Part shown: positions 24,655 to 34,178 of the stretch, piece by piece
Layout: the number at the start of each line of letters is the position of its first letter
Numbering within the stretch: position 1 is the stretch's first letter
Assembly: GCA_964247705.1 (NCBI GenBank)
Contig: CAXTVQ010000008.1
Coordinates: forward strand, 30,127 to 94,126
Length of the DNA stretch: 64,000 nucleotides
From: LMUY01 sp964247705
Lineage (GTDB): Bacteria; Pseudomonadota; Alphaproteobacteria; Acetobacterales; Acetobacteraceae
Direction of reading: 5' to 3'
Program-made: the position numbers and the translations under genes
The notes under the pieces: generated by a model
Database searches by the model: none
Seen by the model: the letters and a program-made list of their open reading frames with translations, nothing else
What the model was told of the DNA's origin: nothing

Positions 24655-25956
24655 TTACCCGAGTTGCGCCACGGACGACCGAGCCACCGAGGCCCGCGGT
24701 TCGGAGTGCACCAGCGCCACGACCAGCATCGACAGCATCGTCATGGCGCCGAGTTCCATCAGACCGCCGTCGAAGCTGCCGGTGGCGTCGCGGATGATGC
24801 CGAACGCCCAGGTATTGAAGAAGTTGGAGAGGCTGCCGAGTGCGTTGATCAGCGCCAACCCGGCGGCGGCGGCCGCGCCGGACAGGAACGTGGTCGGCAG
24901 ACCCCAGAACACCGGCATGCACCCGAATGCGCCGATGCTGGCCAGGCTGAGCATGGCCAGTTTCATCGCCGGGTCGTCGGTCAGCGCGGCGCCCCAGAAG
25001 CCGATTGCGGCTATGCCGAGCGAACCCAGGGCCGCGAGTTTGCGCTGACCCGGCCGGTCGGCCCAGAAGCCGAGCCCAACCATCCCGACGAAGCCGATGA
25101 AGTAGGGGATCATGGCGACGAAGCTGCTCTGCGTGTTGCTCAGCCCGAAGCCCTTGAGGATCTGCGGCATGAACGCGGTGAGGGCGCCGGCGAGGCCGTT
25201 CATGCCGAAATAGGCGAGTGCGAAGGCCAGCACGCGGCCATTGCGGAGCACTTCCCAGACGCCGTAGCGCCGCACCGACTCGCGGGCCGCCTTCTCGTGC
25301 GCCAGACGCTGGACGAGCCAGCCGCGTTCCTCGTCGGTGAGCCAGGTGGCGCCCTCCGGCCGGTCCGGCAGCACGGCGTAAGTGATCACGCCCAGCACGA
25401 TCGCCGGCAGGGCGTCGATCACGAACATCCATTGCCAGCCTTGCAGGCCGAGCAGGCCATCCAGGCGCAGCAGCATCCCCGAGATCGGCGTGCCGATGAC
25501 CAGCGACACCGGGATGGCGGCCATGAAGGCGCCGACAATGCGGCCGCGGTAGGCGCTGGGGAACCACAAGGTCAGGTAGAACAGGATGCCGGGGAAGAAG
25601 CCGGCCTCGGCGGCGCCCAGCAGAGCGCGGGCGGCGTAGAAACTGTTGGCGTTCCAAACGAAGCCGTTCAGGGCCGAGACGACGCCCCAGGTGATGGTGA
25701 TGCGCGCGATCCAGACCCGCGCGCCGTAATGCTGCAGGGCCAGGCTCGACGGCACCTCGCACAGGAAATACGGCACGAAGAAGATACCGGCGCCGAGGCC
25801 GAATGCCGCGGCACTGAGGCCGAGGGCGGAATTCATCGTCAGCGCGGCTACACCGACATTGCCGCGGTCGAGGATGCAGACGAAGTAGGTCAGGATCAGG
25901 AAGGGTATGAGGCGGCGTGCCGTTTTGCGGACGGTCCGCGTTTCGATCTCGTCCAT
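24655..25956 (-). CDS. MFS permease, anion:cation symporter (ACS) type
   Basis: A 433-residue transporter with about twelve hydrophobic segments. ACS-type features: FVCILDRGNVGVAALTMN in helix 1, GAAEAGFFPGILFYLTLWFP in helix 4-5, and YRGRIVGAFMAAIP. This family takes up organic acids such as tartrate, phthalate or galactonate; the substrate is not predictable. The ATG at 25956 (MDEIETRT) follows GGAGGG; the frame runs slightly further upstream. It converges with the small membrane genes and is not linked to catabolic genes. Confidence 0.88.
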   Translation of the reverse strand: MDEIETRTVRKTARRLIPFLILTYFVCILDRGNVGVAALTMNSALGLSAAAFGLGAGIFFVPYFLCEVPSSLALQHYGARVWIARITITWGVVSALNGFVWNANSFYAARALLGAAEAGFFPGILFYLTLWFPSAYRGRIVGAFMAAIPVSLVIGTPISGMLLRLDGLLGLQGWQWMFVIDALPAIVLGVITYAVLPDRPEGATWLTDEERGWLVQRLAHEKAARESVRRYGVWEVLRNGRVLAFALAYFGMNGLAGALTAFMPQILKGFGLSNTQSSFVAMIPYFIGFVGMVGLGFWADRPGQRKLAALGSLGIAAIGFWGAALTDDPAMKLAMLSLASIGAFGCMPVFWGLPTTFLSGAAAAAGLALINALGSLSNFFNTWAFGIIRDATGSFDGGLMELGAMTMLSMLVVALVHSEPRASVARSSVAQLG

Positions 25957-26047
25957 GGTTTCCCTCCACCGCGGCTTGCCGCCGTCGTTACGGGGATTGA
26001 AGACCCTTTCTCCTGGCGCTTTCAAGCCTTACCAGGCGCCTGCCTCG

Positions 26048-27610
26048 CTAATGCGCCGCGCCGCCGCCCTTCGCTTTCACGCCGGAAAACAAGAACGCGA
26101 ACGGCACGATGCAAAATGCTCCTACCGAGCAGTACAAGAACACATCCGAATACGCCAAGACCTGCGCCTGCGTGCGCAGCGCCTGATACACCTGCCCGGT
26201 TGCCGTCCCCAACGTGGTCGCAGCCGCATGGCCCATCGACAGCAGCGTCTGCTGGTACTGTTGGATCGTGCGGTTGTAGCCCTGGTCGAACGGGTTGAGG
26301 TGATCGACCAGATACGCCGTATGGACCTGGGTGCGCTGGGTGATCATCGCCGTCGACAGGCTGATGCCGATCGAACCGGAGACGTTGCGGAACATGGTGT
26401 ACAGCGCTGCCGCGTCGCTGTTCAGCTCCTTGGGCAAGGTCACGTAGGAGATCGTGCTGATCGGCACGAACAGCAGCGCGATGCCGGCCGATTGAGCGAT
26501 GCGCATCAGCATCAAGGTGTCGAAATCGATGCTCGGAAATAGCCGCGTGGAATAGACGAGCCCACTGCCGATGACCATGAACCCACCGGCGATGATCAAC
26601 TTGGTGGGCACGACCTTCATGACCTGCTGGACGATCGGGATGATGAAGATCACGGCCACCGCACCCGGCGCCAGCAACAGGCCGGCCAGCGTCGAGTTGT
26701 AGTTCAGCACCTCCTGCGACAATTGCGGCAGCAGCACCGCCGACGAGTAAACGATCGAAAACAAGCCGAAGGTGCAGAAGCAGCCCAGGGCGAAATTGCG
26801 GTCCCCCATCACCGCCAGGCTGACGATCGGCTTCTTGGCGGTCAGCAGCCAGCCGATCGCACCCAGAATGCCGAAGCCCGCCAGGATCGCCATGCCGCAG
26901 ATGAAGTTGGAGCCGAACCAGTCGTCGTCCTCGCCGCGGTCCATCACGACCTGGAGGCAGCCGAGGCCGAGCGCGATCAACGCCAGGCCGATGGTGTCGA
27001 TCTGCCGCTTCGGCTGGCTCGCGACCCAGGGCGGGTCCTCCACCAGGGCGGTGACCGCGAAGAAGGTGAACGCCGCGACGGGGATGTTGATGAAGAAGAT
27101 CCAGCGCCAGGAGAAGTTGTCGGTGATGTAGCCGCCCAGCACGGGCCCGAGCACGGGGGCTACGATCGTGGCCACCGCCGTGATCGAGAACGCGGCGCCG
27201 CGTTTCTCCGGCGGGAAGGTGTCGAGGATGATCGCCTGCTGGTTCGGCTGCAGCCCGCCGCCGAAGAAGCCCTGCGCGAGGCGGAACAGGATTAACTGCG
27301 GCAGGCTCTCGGCCACGCCGCACAGGAACGAGAACACGCCGAACATGCCGATGCAGATCAGGAAGTAGCGCTTGCGGCCCAGCCGGTTGCCGAAGAAGCC
27401 CGAGATCGGCAGCACGATGCCGTTGGCCACCAGGTAGGACGTGAGCGTCCAGGTCGCCTCGTCGTTGGAGGAGGACAGGGCGCCGGCGATATGGGGCAGC
27501 GCCACGTTCACGATCGTGGTGTCCAGGATCTCCATGAACGCTGCCAGCGTCACCACCAGGGCGATCAGCCACGGGTTGGCCTTGGGCTTCCAGGCTTGGC
27601 TGTCGCTCAT
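26048..27610 (-). CDS. emrB: DHA2-family multidrug efflux permease (EmrB-like), second copy
   Basis: A 520-residue MFS with the 14-helix DHA2 layout. Motifs: AAFMEILDTTIVNVALPHIAG in helix 1, GFFGNRLGRKRYF (motif A), and GPVLGGYITDNFSWRWIFFIN in helix 5. It begins two bases after the stop of a closely similar permease and follows EmrA, so this is an EmrA-EmrB-EmrB operon. It is the intact copy and serves as a ruler for the gapped one. Confidence 0.93.
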   Translation of the reverse strand: MSDSQAWKPKANPWLIALVVTLAAFMEILDTTIVNVALPHIAGALSSSNDEATWTLTSYLVANGIVLPISGFFGNRLGRKRYFLICIGMFGVFSFLCGVAESLPQLILFRLAQGFFGGGLQPNQQAIILDTFPPEKRGAAFSITAVATIVAPVLGPVLGGYITDNFSWRWIFFINIPVAAFTFFAVTALVEDPPWVASQPKRQIDTIGLALIALGLGCLQVVMDRGEDDDWFGSNFICGMAILAGFGILGAIGWLLTAKKPIVSLAVMGDRNFALGCFCTFGLFSIVYSSAVLLPQLSQEVLNYNSTLAGLLLAPGAVAVIFIIPIVQQVMKVVPTKLIIAGGFMVIGSGLVYSTRLFPSIDFDTLMLMRIAQSAGIALLFVPISTISYVTLPKELNSDAAALYTMFRNVSGSIGISLSTAMITQRTQVHTAYLVDHLNPFDQGYNRTIQQYQQTLLSMGHAAATTLGTATGQVYQALRTQAQVLAYSDVFLYCSVGAFCIVPFAFLFSGVKAKGGGAAH

Positions 27611-27612
27611 GC

Positions 27613-29101
27613 TCAGTGGCCCCCGCCGGCGGCTGCACCTCGGGACGTCCGTGCTTCGAAGAGGAAAATCAGCGGCGCGATGCAAAATGCGCCGATCGCG
27701 CAGTAGGCGAACACGTCCCGGTAGGCGAGCACCGCCGCCTGCAGGTTCAGCGTTTGGAGCGCCATGCCCATGGCCTGGCTCGAGGCGTCCCCGGCAGCGC
27801 GGCCCATGCCGCGCAGGGTGTTGGCGGTCTGCGCGATGTAGTCGTTGAACGCCGGGTTGAACGGGTTGAGGTTCTCGGCGAGGTAGGATTGCCGCGCCTG
27901 NNNNNNNNNNNNNNNNNNNNNNNNNNNNNNNNNNNNNNNNNNNNNNNNNNNNNNNNNNNNNNNNNNNNNNNNNNNNNNNNNNNNNNNNNNNNNNNNNNNN
28001 GTAGGCGCAGCCGAGGGTGAGGAAGCCGAAGCCGATCAGGTAGCGCGTTTGGATGTACGGCAGCACGCGGCCGATCACGGGGATCAGCACCAGGATGATG
28101 GCGCCGCCCGGCGAGAGCACCAGGCCCGCCAGCGTCGCGGTGTAGCCCAGCCGTTGCTGCGCCAGTTGCGGCAGCAGGACGGAGCCGGAATACAGGATGG
28201 CGCCGAGCGCAAAGATCATCACCGAGCCCACCGCGAAATTCCGGTTGGCGAACACGCGCAGGTTCACGATGGGTTTTTTCGCGGTCAGCAGCCAGGCGAT
28301 GGCCCCCAGCACGCCCACCAAGCCCAGCACGAAGGCGATGCAGATCATCCGCGAGCCGAACCAGTCGTCATCCTCGCCACGGTCCAGCATGATCTGGAAC
28401 GAGCCCAGGCCGAGCGCGATCAGCCCGAGCCCGATATAGTCGAAATCCACCAGCTTGGCCCGCGCGCGCAGCACCCAGGGCGGGTCCTCCACCAGGGCGG
28501 TCACTGAGAAGAAGGCAAAGATGCCGACGGGCACGTTGATGAAGAAGATCCAGCGCCAGGAGTAGTTGTCGGTGATCCAGCCGCCGAGCGTGGGTCCGAT
28601 GATGGGGGCGAAGATCACGGCGATGGCGACGACACCGAACGCCTTGCCGCGCATCGCCGGAGGGAAGGTGTCCAGGATGATCGATTGCTGGTTCGGCTGC
28701 AGCCCGCCGCCGAAAAAGCCCTGCATCAGGCGGAAGCAGATCAGCTCGCCCAGGCTCGTGCTGGTGCCGCACAGGAAGGAGGACACGGTGAACATGGCGA
28801 TGCAGATCAGGAAGTAGCGCTTGCGCCCGATCAGCCGGCCGAGGAAGCCCGAGATCGGCAGCACGATGCCGTTGGCCACCAGGTAGGAGGTGAGCGCCCA
28901 AGTCGCGTCGTCATACGAGGCCGAGACGGAGCCCGCGATGTGCGGCAGGCTCACGTTCACGATCGTGGTGTCCAGGATCTCCATGAACGCCGCCGAGGTG
29001 ACGACGACGGCGATCAGCCACGGGTTGGCGCGCGGCTTCCAGGTCGCGTCCGAGGCGGGCGGGGCCGCGGTGGCGGTGGCGGCTTGAGCGGAGCCGCTCA
29101 A
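27613..29101 (-). CDS. emrB: DHA2-family multidrug efflux permease (EmrB-like), first copy, broken by an assembly gap
   Basis: Shares long identical blocks with its downstream neighbour: FMEILDTTIVNV, GFFGGGLQPNQQ, TDNYSWRWIFFINVP. A TTG start at 29101 lies seven bases past the EmrA stop. The 100-N gap at 27901 removes helices around 10-12, and the frame differs on its two sides. Aligning to the intact copy, about 76 residues (some 230 bases) are missing between LGCAY and QARQSYLAENLNPF, so the 100 N understates the gap. The C-terminus (AVLAYRDVFAYCAIGAFCIA) is intact. Confidence 0.88.
27901..28000. other. Assembly gap (100 N) in emrB
   Basis: Falls in a gene with a near-duplicate neighbour, which probably caused the break. 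The real missing length is about 230 bases by comparison with the neighbouring paralogue. Confidence 0.95.
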
Positions 29102-29108
29102 ACGGCAG

Positions 29109-30335
29109 TCACTTCACGTACACCGTCGGGACGACCGAGATGCCGAGCGGCAGGGGGGAGGCCGGGTCCATGCCGCGGTCGATGATCAGCTTCACCGGCA
29201 CGCGCTGCACGATCTTGACGAAGTTGCCGGTGGCGTTCTCGGGCGGGAAGGCGGTGAAGCGCGAGCCGGAGCCGAGCTGGATGCTGTCCACGTGGCCCTC
29301 GAGCTTGAGGTGGGGGTAGGCGTCCACCTCGAACGTCACGCGCTGGCCGGCCTTCATCTGGTCGAGCTGGCTTTCCTTGAAGTTGGCGGTCACCCAGACC
29401 TGCGGCGTCACGATGGAGAAGATGGAGGCGCCGACCTGGAGGTAGTTGCCGACCTCGATGTTGCGCTTGGTGATCCAGCCGTCCTGCGGCGCCTTGATGA
29501 TGGTGTAGCTGAGGTTCAGCTCCGCCTGGTCCAACTGCGCCTGCGCGCTCTTGATCTGCGCGTCCAACTGGCTGACCTGCTGCTCGGCGTTGCCGATGTT
29601 CTGCTGGACCGGCTCGGACTCCGTCACCGCGGCCTGCGCGGCGGTCACTTGGCCCTGCGCGAGTTGAAGCTGGGCGGTGGACTGGTCCACGCTCTGCTGC
29701 GTCGTCGCCTCGTGCGCCACGGCGTGCTGGCGCTTGTATTCGGTCTGCGCCTGATACAGTTGGCCCTGCGCCTGCTGCAATTGGCCTTGCGCCTGGAGCA
29801 AGCGGGCGGGGAAGTTCTTCTGCGCGATCTCGGTGTTGAGCTGCGCTGCCTTTTGCTGGGCCTGCGCCATCAGCAGCGCTGCTTGCGCCGAGTCGCGCGA
29901 CACGACGTAGTCCCGCGCATCGATGCGGGCCAGCACCTGGCCGGCGCGCACCCGCTGGTTGTCGTCCACCAGCAACTCGGTCACGTAGCCGGACACTTTG
30001 GGCGAGATCGTCAGCGAGCGGCCGTCGGTGTAGGCGTCGTCCGTCGAGACCTGGCCCGCGGTCGCGAAGTAGTAGTACGTGCCGCCGGCGATCGCGAGCA
30101 CCACGACGATCGCGCCGATGATCTTGACCCAGGGCGAGGACTTCTTGCGGGTCCGCTCCTGCGCGTCGTCCTGCTTCTCGTCGGCCTTGTCGCCGCCCTT
30201 GCCCTCGGATTTCTTGTCGTCGTCCTTGGACTTGCGGTCGTCCTCCTTGGGTGCGGGCCGGTTCCGGTCGGGAGATTGCTCCTCCAACCGGGGCTCGTCA
30301 TGACGAACGCTTGCATCCTCTTCGTCCAGGCTCAC
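29109..30335 (-). CDS. emrA: EmrA/HlyD-type membrane fusion protein
   Basis: Periplasmic adaptor of 408 residues for the EmrB permeases. A charged, Lys/Asp-rich cytoplasmic N-terminus of about 65 residues precedes one membrane helix (KIIGAIVVVLAIAGGTYYYF). Then come the lipoyl-like half (VSTDDAYTDGRSLTISPKVSG), a long Gln/Ala coiled coil (residues about 150-255) and the second lipoyl half (YTIIKAPQDGWITKRNIEVG). GTG start at 30335 with GGGAG upstream. No outer-membrane TolC gene is adjacent. A perfect palindrome lies 30 bases upstream. Confidence 0.93.
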   Translation of the reverse strand: MSLDEEDASVRHDEPRLEEQSPDRNRPAPKEDDRKSKDDDKKSEGKGGDKADEKQDDAQERTRKKSSPWVKIIGAIVVVLAIAGGTYYYFATAGQVSTDDAYTDGRSLTISPKVSGYVTELLVDDNQRVRAGQVLARIDARDYVVSRDSAQAALLMAQAQQKAAQLNTEIAQKNFPARLLQAQGQLQQAQGQLYQAQTEYKRQHAVAHEATTQQSVDQSTAQLQLAQGQVTAAQAAVTESEPVQQNIGNAEQQVSQLDAQIKSAQAQLDQAELNLSYTIIKAPQDGWITKRNIEVGNYLQVGASIFSIVTPQVWVTANFKESQLDQMKAGQRVTFEVDAYPHLKLEGHVDSIQLGSGSRFTAFPPENATGNFVKIVQRVPVKLIIDRGMDPASPLPLGISVVPTVYVK

Positions 30336-30364
30336 GATGCAACTCCCGGGGTGACAAAGGCCGC

Positions 30365-30378
30365 TGACCGATCGGTCA
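30365..30378. promoter_or_regulatory. Perfect palindrome TGACCGATCGGTCA upstream of emrA
   Basis: A 14-base perfect palindrome 30 bases upstream of the emrA start. GACCG/CGGTC palindromes are typical operators of TetR/AcrR repressors controlling efflux operons (family knowledge). No regulator gene is adjacent, so the repressor would be encoded elsewhere. Confidence 0.7.
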
Positions 30379-30392
30379 TCGCATAAAACTGG

Positions 30393-32156
30393 CTAGCCCG
30401 CAAAGGCCTGCGTGCGCACCAGCCTGGCATATAGACCGTCCCGCGCCATCAGTTCCGCGTGCGTGCCCTGCTCGACCGCACGGCCGTCGGCCATCGCCAC
30501 GACCAGGTCCGCATCGCGCACGGTGGACAGACGGTGGGCGACGACCACGGTGGTGCGCCCGCGCCGCAGCCGCGCCAATGCCTCCTGCACCGCGGCCTCG
30601 CTCTCGGCGTCCAGGGCGGACGTCGCCTCGTCCAGCAGCAGGATGCGGGGATCGCGCAGCAATGCCCGCGCTAGGGCCACGCGCTGCCGCTGCCCGCCGG
30701 ACAGCCGGCCGCCGCCGGTGCCGACCGGCATGTCGTATCCATCCGGCAGGCTCTCGATGAACCCGGCGGCCGCAGCCTCCGCCGCCGCGGCAATCTGCTC
30801 CGTGGTCGCGCCAGGCCGGCCGAGAGCGATGTTGGCCCCCACCGTGTCGTCGAACAGCAGCGTGTCCTGACCGACATAGGCGATCGCGTCGCGCAGGCTA
30901 TCGAGCGTCACCGCGCGCACGTCGGCCCCGTCCAGCGTGATGCGGCCCGACGAGGCGTCGTGCAGCCGCGGGATCAGGGATAATGCGGTGGACTTGCCGG
31001 CGCCCGATGCGCCCACCAGCGCCACGGTGGTGCCGGGTTCTGCCACGAAGGAGAGGCCACGCAGGCCGTGCCGCCCGTCCGGGTAGGTGAACCCCACGGA
31101 CTCGAACACCACCCGGCCGTGGCCTGCGGGCAGCGGCACGGCGCCGGGCCGTTCGGTGATGCCGCGCGGCTCGTCGATCACGGAGAACACGCGGGCGAGG
31201 CCGGCCAGCCCTTCCTGCACCGCCGCGTTCAGGGAGCCGAGCGCCCGCAGCGGCTGCGAGGCGATCAGCAGCGCCGCCACGAAGCCGGTGAAGTTGCCGA
31301 CGGTGCTGCCGCCCACCGCCGCGCGCCACCCGGCGAACCCCATCACCGCCGCCACCGCCGCACCCCCCAGCACCTCCAGCATCGGGTCCACCGCCGAGCG
31401 GGTGCGGGTCATGCGCATCAGCGCGCGGTTGAGCTGGGAGAAGGTGTGCCCGGCCCGCGCACTCTCCACCGCCTCGAGCCGGTAGGCGCGCACGGTGCGG
31501 GCCTGGGTGAAGCTTTCGGTCAGCATGCTGGCCGCCTCGCCCATCTGCTCCTGCATGCCGCCCGAGGCGCGGCGGATGCGCTTGCCCAGCCGCTGGATCG
31601 GCAACGCGGCCAACGGATACAGGCACGCGGCGATCAGGCTGAGCACCCAGTCCAGCCACAGCATCGAGGCGATCAGCCCAAGGACCGTGATCGCGTTGGC
31701 CACGCCGCCGATCGCGCGGGTGAGCGCCTCGCGGATGATGGCGGCGTCCGTGGTGAAGCGTGCGGCCAATTGCGCCGGCGACTCGCGCTCCACCCGGGCG
31801 AGGTCCGCCTCCGTCAGGTGGGCGAACATGCGGGCCTGCAGCTCGCGGATGGTGCGCAGCACGAGCGACTGGGTGAGCACGGTCTGGCCATAGGTCGCGG
31901 CGGCCTTGGCCGTGGTGATGAGGACGACCAGGATCGGCACCTGATACAGGATGCGCGGATCACGCGCGGCGAACATCGAGAACGCGCGGTCGATCACCAC
32001 GGGATACAGCCCGGTGAGTGCGGCCATGACCGCCGTCAGCAGCAGCACGACCGCCAGCCGGCCGCGGTGCCGGTGCAGGTGCTCGCGCCACAACCGCCGC
32101 AGGAGGGAGTTCGAACCGGCATCAGCCAGCAGTTGCCGCGGGGTGGTGGCGTCCAT
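30393..32156 (-). CDS. MsbA-like ABC exporter (fused permease and ATPase)
   Basis: A half-transporter of 587 residues. The N-terminal six-helix domain (VVLLLTAVMAALTGLYPVVI onward, with PAQLAARFTTDA) is followed by an ATPase with Walker A GASGAGKST, signature LSGGQRQRVALARALL, Walker B ILLLDEATSALDAE and the H-loop VVVAHRLST. Lipid A flippase or a related lipid/drug exporter is likely; which one cannot be told. ATG at 32156. The gene is eleven bases past the stop of the CCA-adding enzyme gene on the same strand. Confidence 0.9.
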   Translation of the reverse strand: MDATTPRQLLADAGSNSLLRRLWREHLHRHRGRLAVVLLLTAVMAALTGLYPVVIDRAFSMFAARDPRILYQVPILVVLITTAKAAATYGQTVLTQSLVLRTIRELQARMFAHLTEADLARVERESPAQLAARFTTDAAIIREALTRAIGGVANAITVLGLIASMLWLDWVLSLIAACLYPLAALPIQRLGKRIRRASGGMQEQMGEAASMLTESFTQARTVRAYRLEAVESARAGHTFSQLNRALMRMTRTRSAVDPMLEVLGGAAVAAVMGFAGWRAAVGGSTVGNFTGFVAALLIASQPLRALGSLNAAVQEGLAGLARVFSVIDEPRGITERPGAVPLPAGHGRVVFESVGFTYPDGRHGLRGLSFVAEPGTTVALVGASGAGKSTALSLIPRLHDASSGRITLDGADVRAVTLDSLRDAIAYVGQDTLLFDDTVGANIALGRPGATTEQIAAAAEAAAAGFIESLPDGYDMPVGTGGGRLSGGQRQRVALARALLRDPRILLLDEATSALDAESEAAVQEALARLRRGRTTVVVAHRLSTVRDADLVVAMADGRAVEQGTHAELMARDGLYARLVRTQAFAG

Positions 32157-32167
32157 GGCCGTGCCCC

Positions 32168-33295
32168 TTAACAGGCGTTGGCGCGCCTCGCCAGTTCCGC
32201 CCGGCAGTCGTCCGGGCCCGCCAGGCACCCGCCGTCCAGCCACCAGGCACGGACCTCGCGCAGCAGGGCACCGACACGGGGGCCGGGTTTCAGGCCGAGG
32301 GCCAGCGCATCGCGCCCTTCCAGCGTGAAGACAGGGCGGGGGATCGCACGGATGCGGTCGCGCACGGCCTCCGGTTGGCGGGCCAGCAGGGAGCGGCCGA
32401 TCAGTGTGCCTGGGTCGGTGTCGGCGAGTTGCCGGCGGAGGTCGGCGTCGTTGCCGGATGGGGGTGGCCCCTGCAGGGCGAGCAGTCGCCCGGCCTCCGC
32501 CAGCGACAGTTTCAGCCGTTTGGCGAAGACGGCGCGGTCCCCGGTCAGCAGCGCCGCGGTCCGCAGCACCGGGTCGGGTGGCAGGGCGGCGAGGTCCACC
32601 GTGGCCACGCCTTCCGGGACGATGGCGGGAAGCACGCCCGTCTGCTCCATCAACCGCAGCGCGCCACCCGGGTCCGGCGCTTCGAGGATGCGTTTGAACT
32701 CGCTCCAGACCCGTTCCACCGAGAGCTGCGCCAGGCCCCCTACCCCGCCCCGAACCGCTGCCATGGCCGCCGGGTCGGGGTCGCCCGTGCCGTATCGGGC
32801 CTGGAAGCGGAAGAAGCGGAGGATGCGCAGGTAGTCCTCCGCCACCCGCGTCGCCGCGTCGCCCACGAAGCGCACCCGGCCGGCGGCGAGGTCCGCCGCG
32901 CCGCCGAAGTAGTCGTGCAGCGTGCCGTCGGGGGCGAGCGACATGGCGTTCATGGTGAAATCCCGCCGCGCTGCGTCCTCCCGCCAATCCCCGGTCCAGG
33001 CGACCTCGGCGTGGCGGCCGTCGGTGACGAGATCGCGCCGCAGGGTGGTGATCTCGTAGGGGCGGCCATCGATCAGGGCGGTGACGGTGCCGTGGGCGAG
33101 CCCGGTCGGGATGACCCGGATGCCGGCGGCGGTGAGCGTTTGCGCAGCGTCCTCCGGCGGCAGGGGGGTCGCGAGGTCGATATCGGCGACCGGCCGGCCC
33201 GCCAGCGTGTCGCGCACGCAGCCGCCGACGAGACGGGCAGTGGGGAGGATGGCGAACAGGCGCTGGACGCCGGAATCGGCCAGGGGTTGCGTCAT
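32168..33295 (-). CDS. cca: CCA tRNA nucleotidyltransferase
   Basis: Adds or repairs the 3' CCA end of tRNAs. 375 residues, class II: ARLVGGCVRDTLAGRPVADI with the metal-binding DID, AHGTVTALIDGRPYEITTLR, RRDFTMNAMSL, and the nucleotide-recognition EDYLRILRFFRFQARYG. The C-terminal part is shorter than in E. coli and has no HD phosphohydrolase domain, as in alphaproteobacteria. It is transcribed away from the Nudix/DUF6111-like genes, with the secreted protein between. Confidence 0.94.
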   Translation of the reverse strand: MTQPLADSGVQRLFAILPTARLVGGCVRDTLAGRPVADIDLATPLPPEDAAQTLTAAGIRVIPTGLAHGTVTALIDGRPYEITTLRRDLVTDGRHAEVAWTGDWREDAARRDFTMNAMSLAPDGTLHDYFGGAADLAAGRVRFVGDAATRVAEDYLRILRFFRFQARYGTGDPDPAAMAAVRGGVGGLAQLSVERVWSEFKRILEAPDPGGALRLMEQTGVLPAIVPEGVATVDLAALPPDPVLRTAALLTGDRAVFAKRLKLSLAEAGRLLALQGPPPSGNDADLRRQLADTDPGTLIGRSLLARQPEAVRDRIRAIPRPVFTLEGRDALALGLKPGPRVGALLREVRAWWLDGGCLAGPDDCRAELARRANAC

Positions 33296-33390
33296 GGCGG
33301 CGGTTGCCGACCGGCTACCCGGTGTGCGATCACGGTTGGCGCGTGCGGGTTTCGGCGGACGATATCCGCCCTACGGACATGGTGGATTTC

Positions 33391-33837
33391 ATGCATCGCA
33401 GTCTCGGTTTCGCCTTCGCCTTGGTGCTCGCCGCCGCGCCCGCCTGTGCGCAGGATCAGCTTGGCGAACTCATGCTGTACAGCGCCGATGGCAAGATCAC
33501 GAGCACGATGGACCTGAACAGCATGTACTACCCGCTGGCTTCGCCCGACACGCCGCCTTCGCAGACGGACGACAGAACCGATGCCCACACCGTAACCGTC
33601 ACCGCGGTGGTCCACGCACCGGACCCTGCCTTCGTGACGTGGATGATGGGTGCGGACAAGAAGCGCCGCGTGACCTTGCACGTGCAGGACGGCGAGGGAC
33701 CGGACGGATCGACCTATGAACTGCAGAATGCCCGGCTGACTACGCTGACCTTTGGATACAGCGGCAATAACGGCGGCAGCGCGACGCTGACCATCGTGCC
33801 CGACCACCTCCTGGTGAACGGCTTCCAGCTATTCTAG
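33391..33837 (+). CDS. Secreted protein of unknown function
   Basis: About 148 residues starting with a signal peptide, MHRSLGFAFALVLAAAPACA then QDQ; an earlier ATG at 33379 adds four residues. The mature part is beta-rich: VTVTAVVHAPDPAFVTWMMG, KRRVTLHVQDGEGPDGSTYE, and TLTFGYSGNNGGSATLTIVP. The end (YELQNARLTTLTF then LTIVPDHLLVNGF) is loosely reminiscent of Hcp-type beta barrels, but I would not assign it. Unlinked to its neighbours. Confidence 0.65.
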   Translation: MHRSLGFAFALVLAAAPACAQDQLGELMLYSADGKITSTMDLNSMYYPLASPDTPPSQTDDRTDAHTVTVTAVVHAPDPAFVTWMMGADKKRRVTLHVQDGEGPDGSTYELQNARLTTLTFGYSGNNGGSATLTIVPDHLLVNGFQLF

Positions 33838-33938
33838 CGGTTGGCCGGTCGGCTGGGTTTGGCGGGCTGAAGCCCACCCGAGGGCTGCCTGCCGGGTGCA
33901 GGTCGCTCTTTGGGGAAGCCACGGTGGAGGTCCGTTGA

Positions 33939-34178
33939 TCAATTGCCATGCCCTTCTTCCACCCCGCCGCTCTCCATCTTGGCGGGCACGTACCGCTCGT
34001 GCGGGCGCAGCCCCTCGGACGTGCCTTGCCAGATCAGGGCCAGGGCCATGATGACTTCGGCCACGCAGAGCCCCGCCACCACGCGGCGGCTCGGCAGCCG
34101 GCGGAACCAGATGCCGTAGAGCAGGGCTGCGAGCAGCAACGGGGCGATGGCCGTGAACGCCTCCCCCGCGCGCAGCAT
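33939..34178 (-). CDS. Small two-helix membrane protein (DUF6111-like)
   Basis: 79 residues with two membrane helices (AFTAIAPLLLAALLYGIWF and VVAGLCVAEVIMALALIWQG) joined by a basic RRLPSRR loop, and a hydrophilic C-terminus. I associate such proteins next to Nudix and CCA genes in alphaproteobacteria with DUF6111, from memory. The ATG shares its A with the TGA of the Nudix gene. Confidence 0.65.
   Translation of the reverse strand: MLRAGEAFTAIAPLLLAALLYGIWFRRLPSRRVVAGLCVAEVIMALALIWQGTSEGLRPHERYVPAKMESGGVEEGHGN

Noticed and set aside
26048..29101. A single 1,017-residue double permease
   Set aside because: It only exists because the 100-N gap puts two neighbouring permease genes in one frame; the middle is frameshifted nonsense and both genes have their own start and stop.
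30393..32987. An 864-residue fusion of an unknown domain with the ABC exporter
   Set aside because: The first 280 residues are the cca gene read in the wrong frame; the exporter starts at ATG 32156.
33391..33837. Hcp-like type VI secretion protein
   Set aside because: Only a vague beta-pattern resemblance, a signal peptide is present and no other T6SS gene is nearby.
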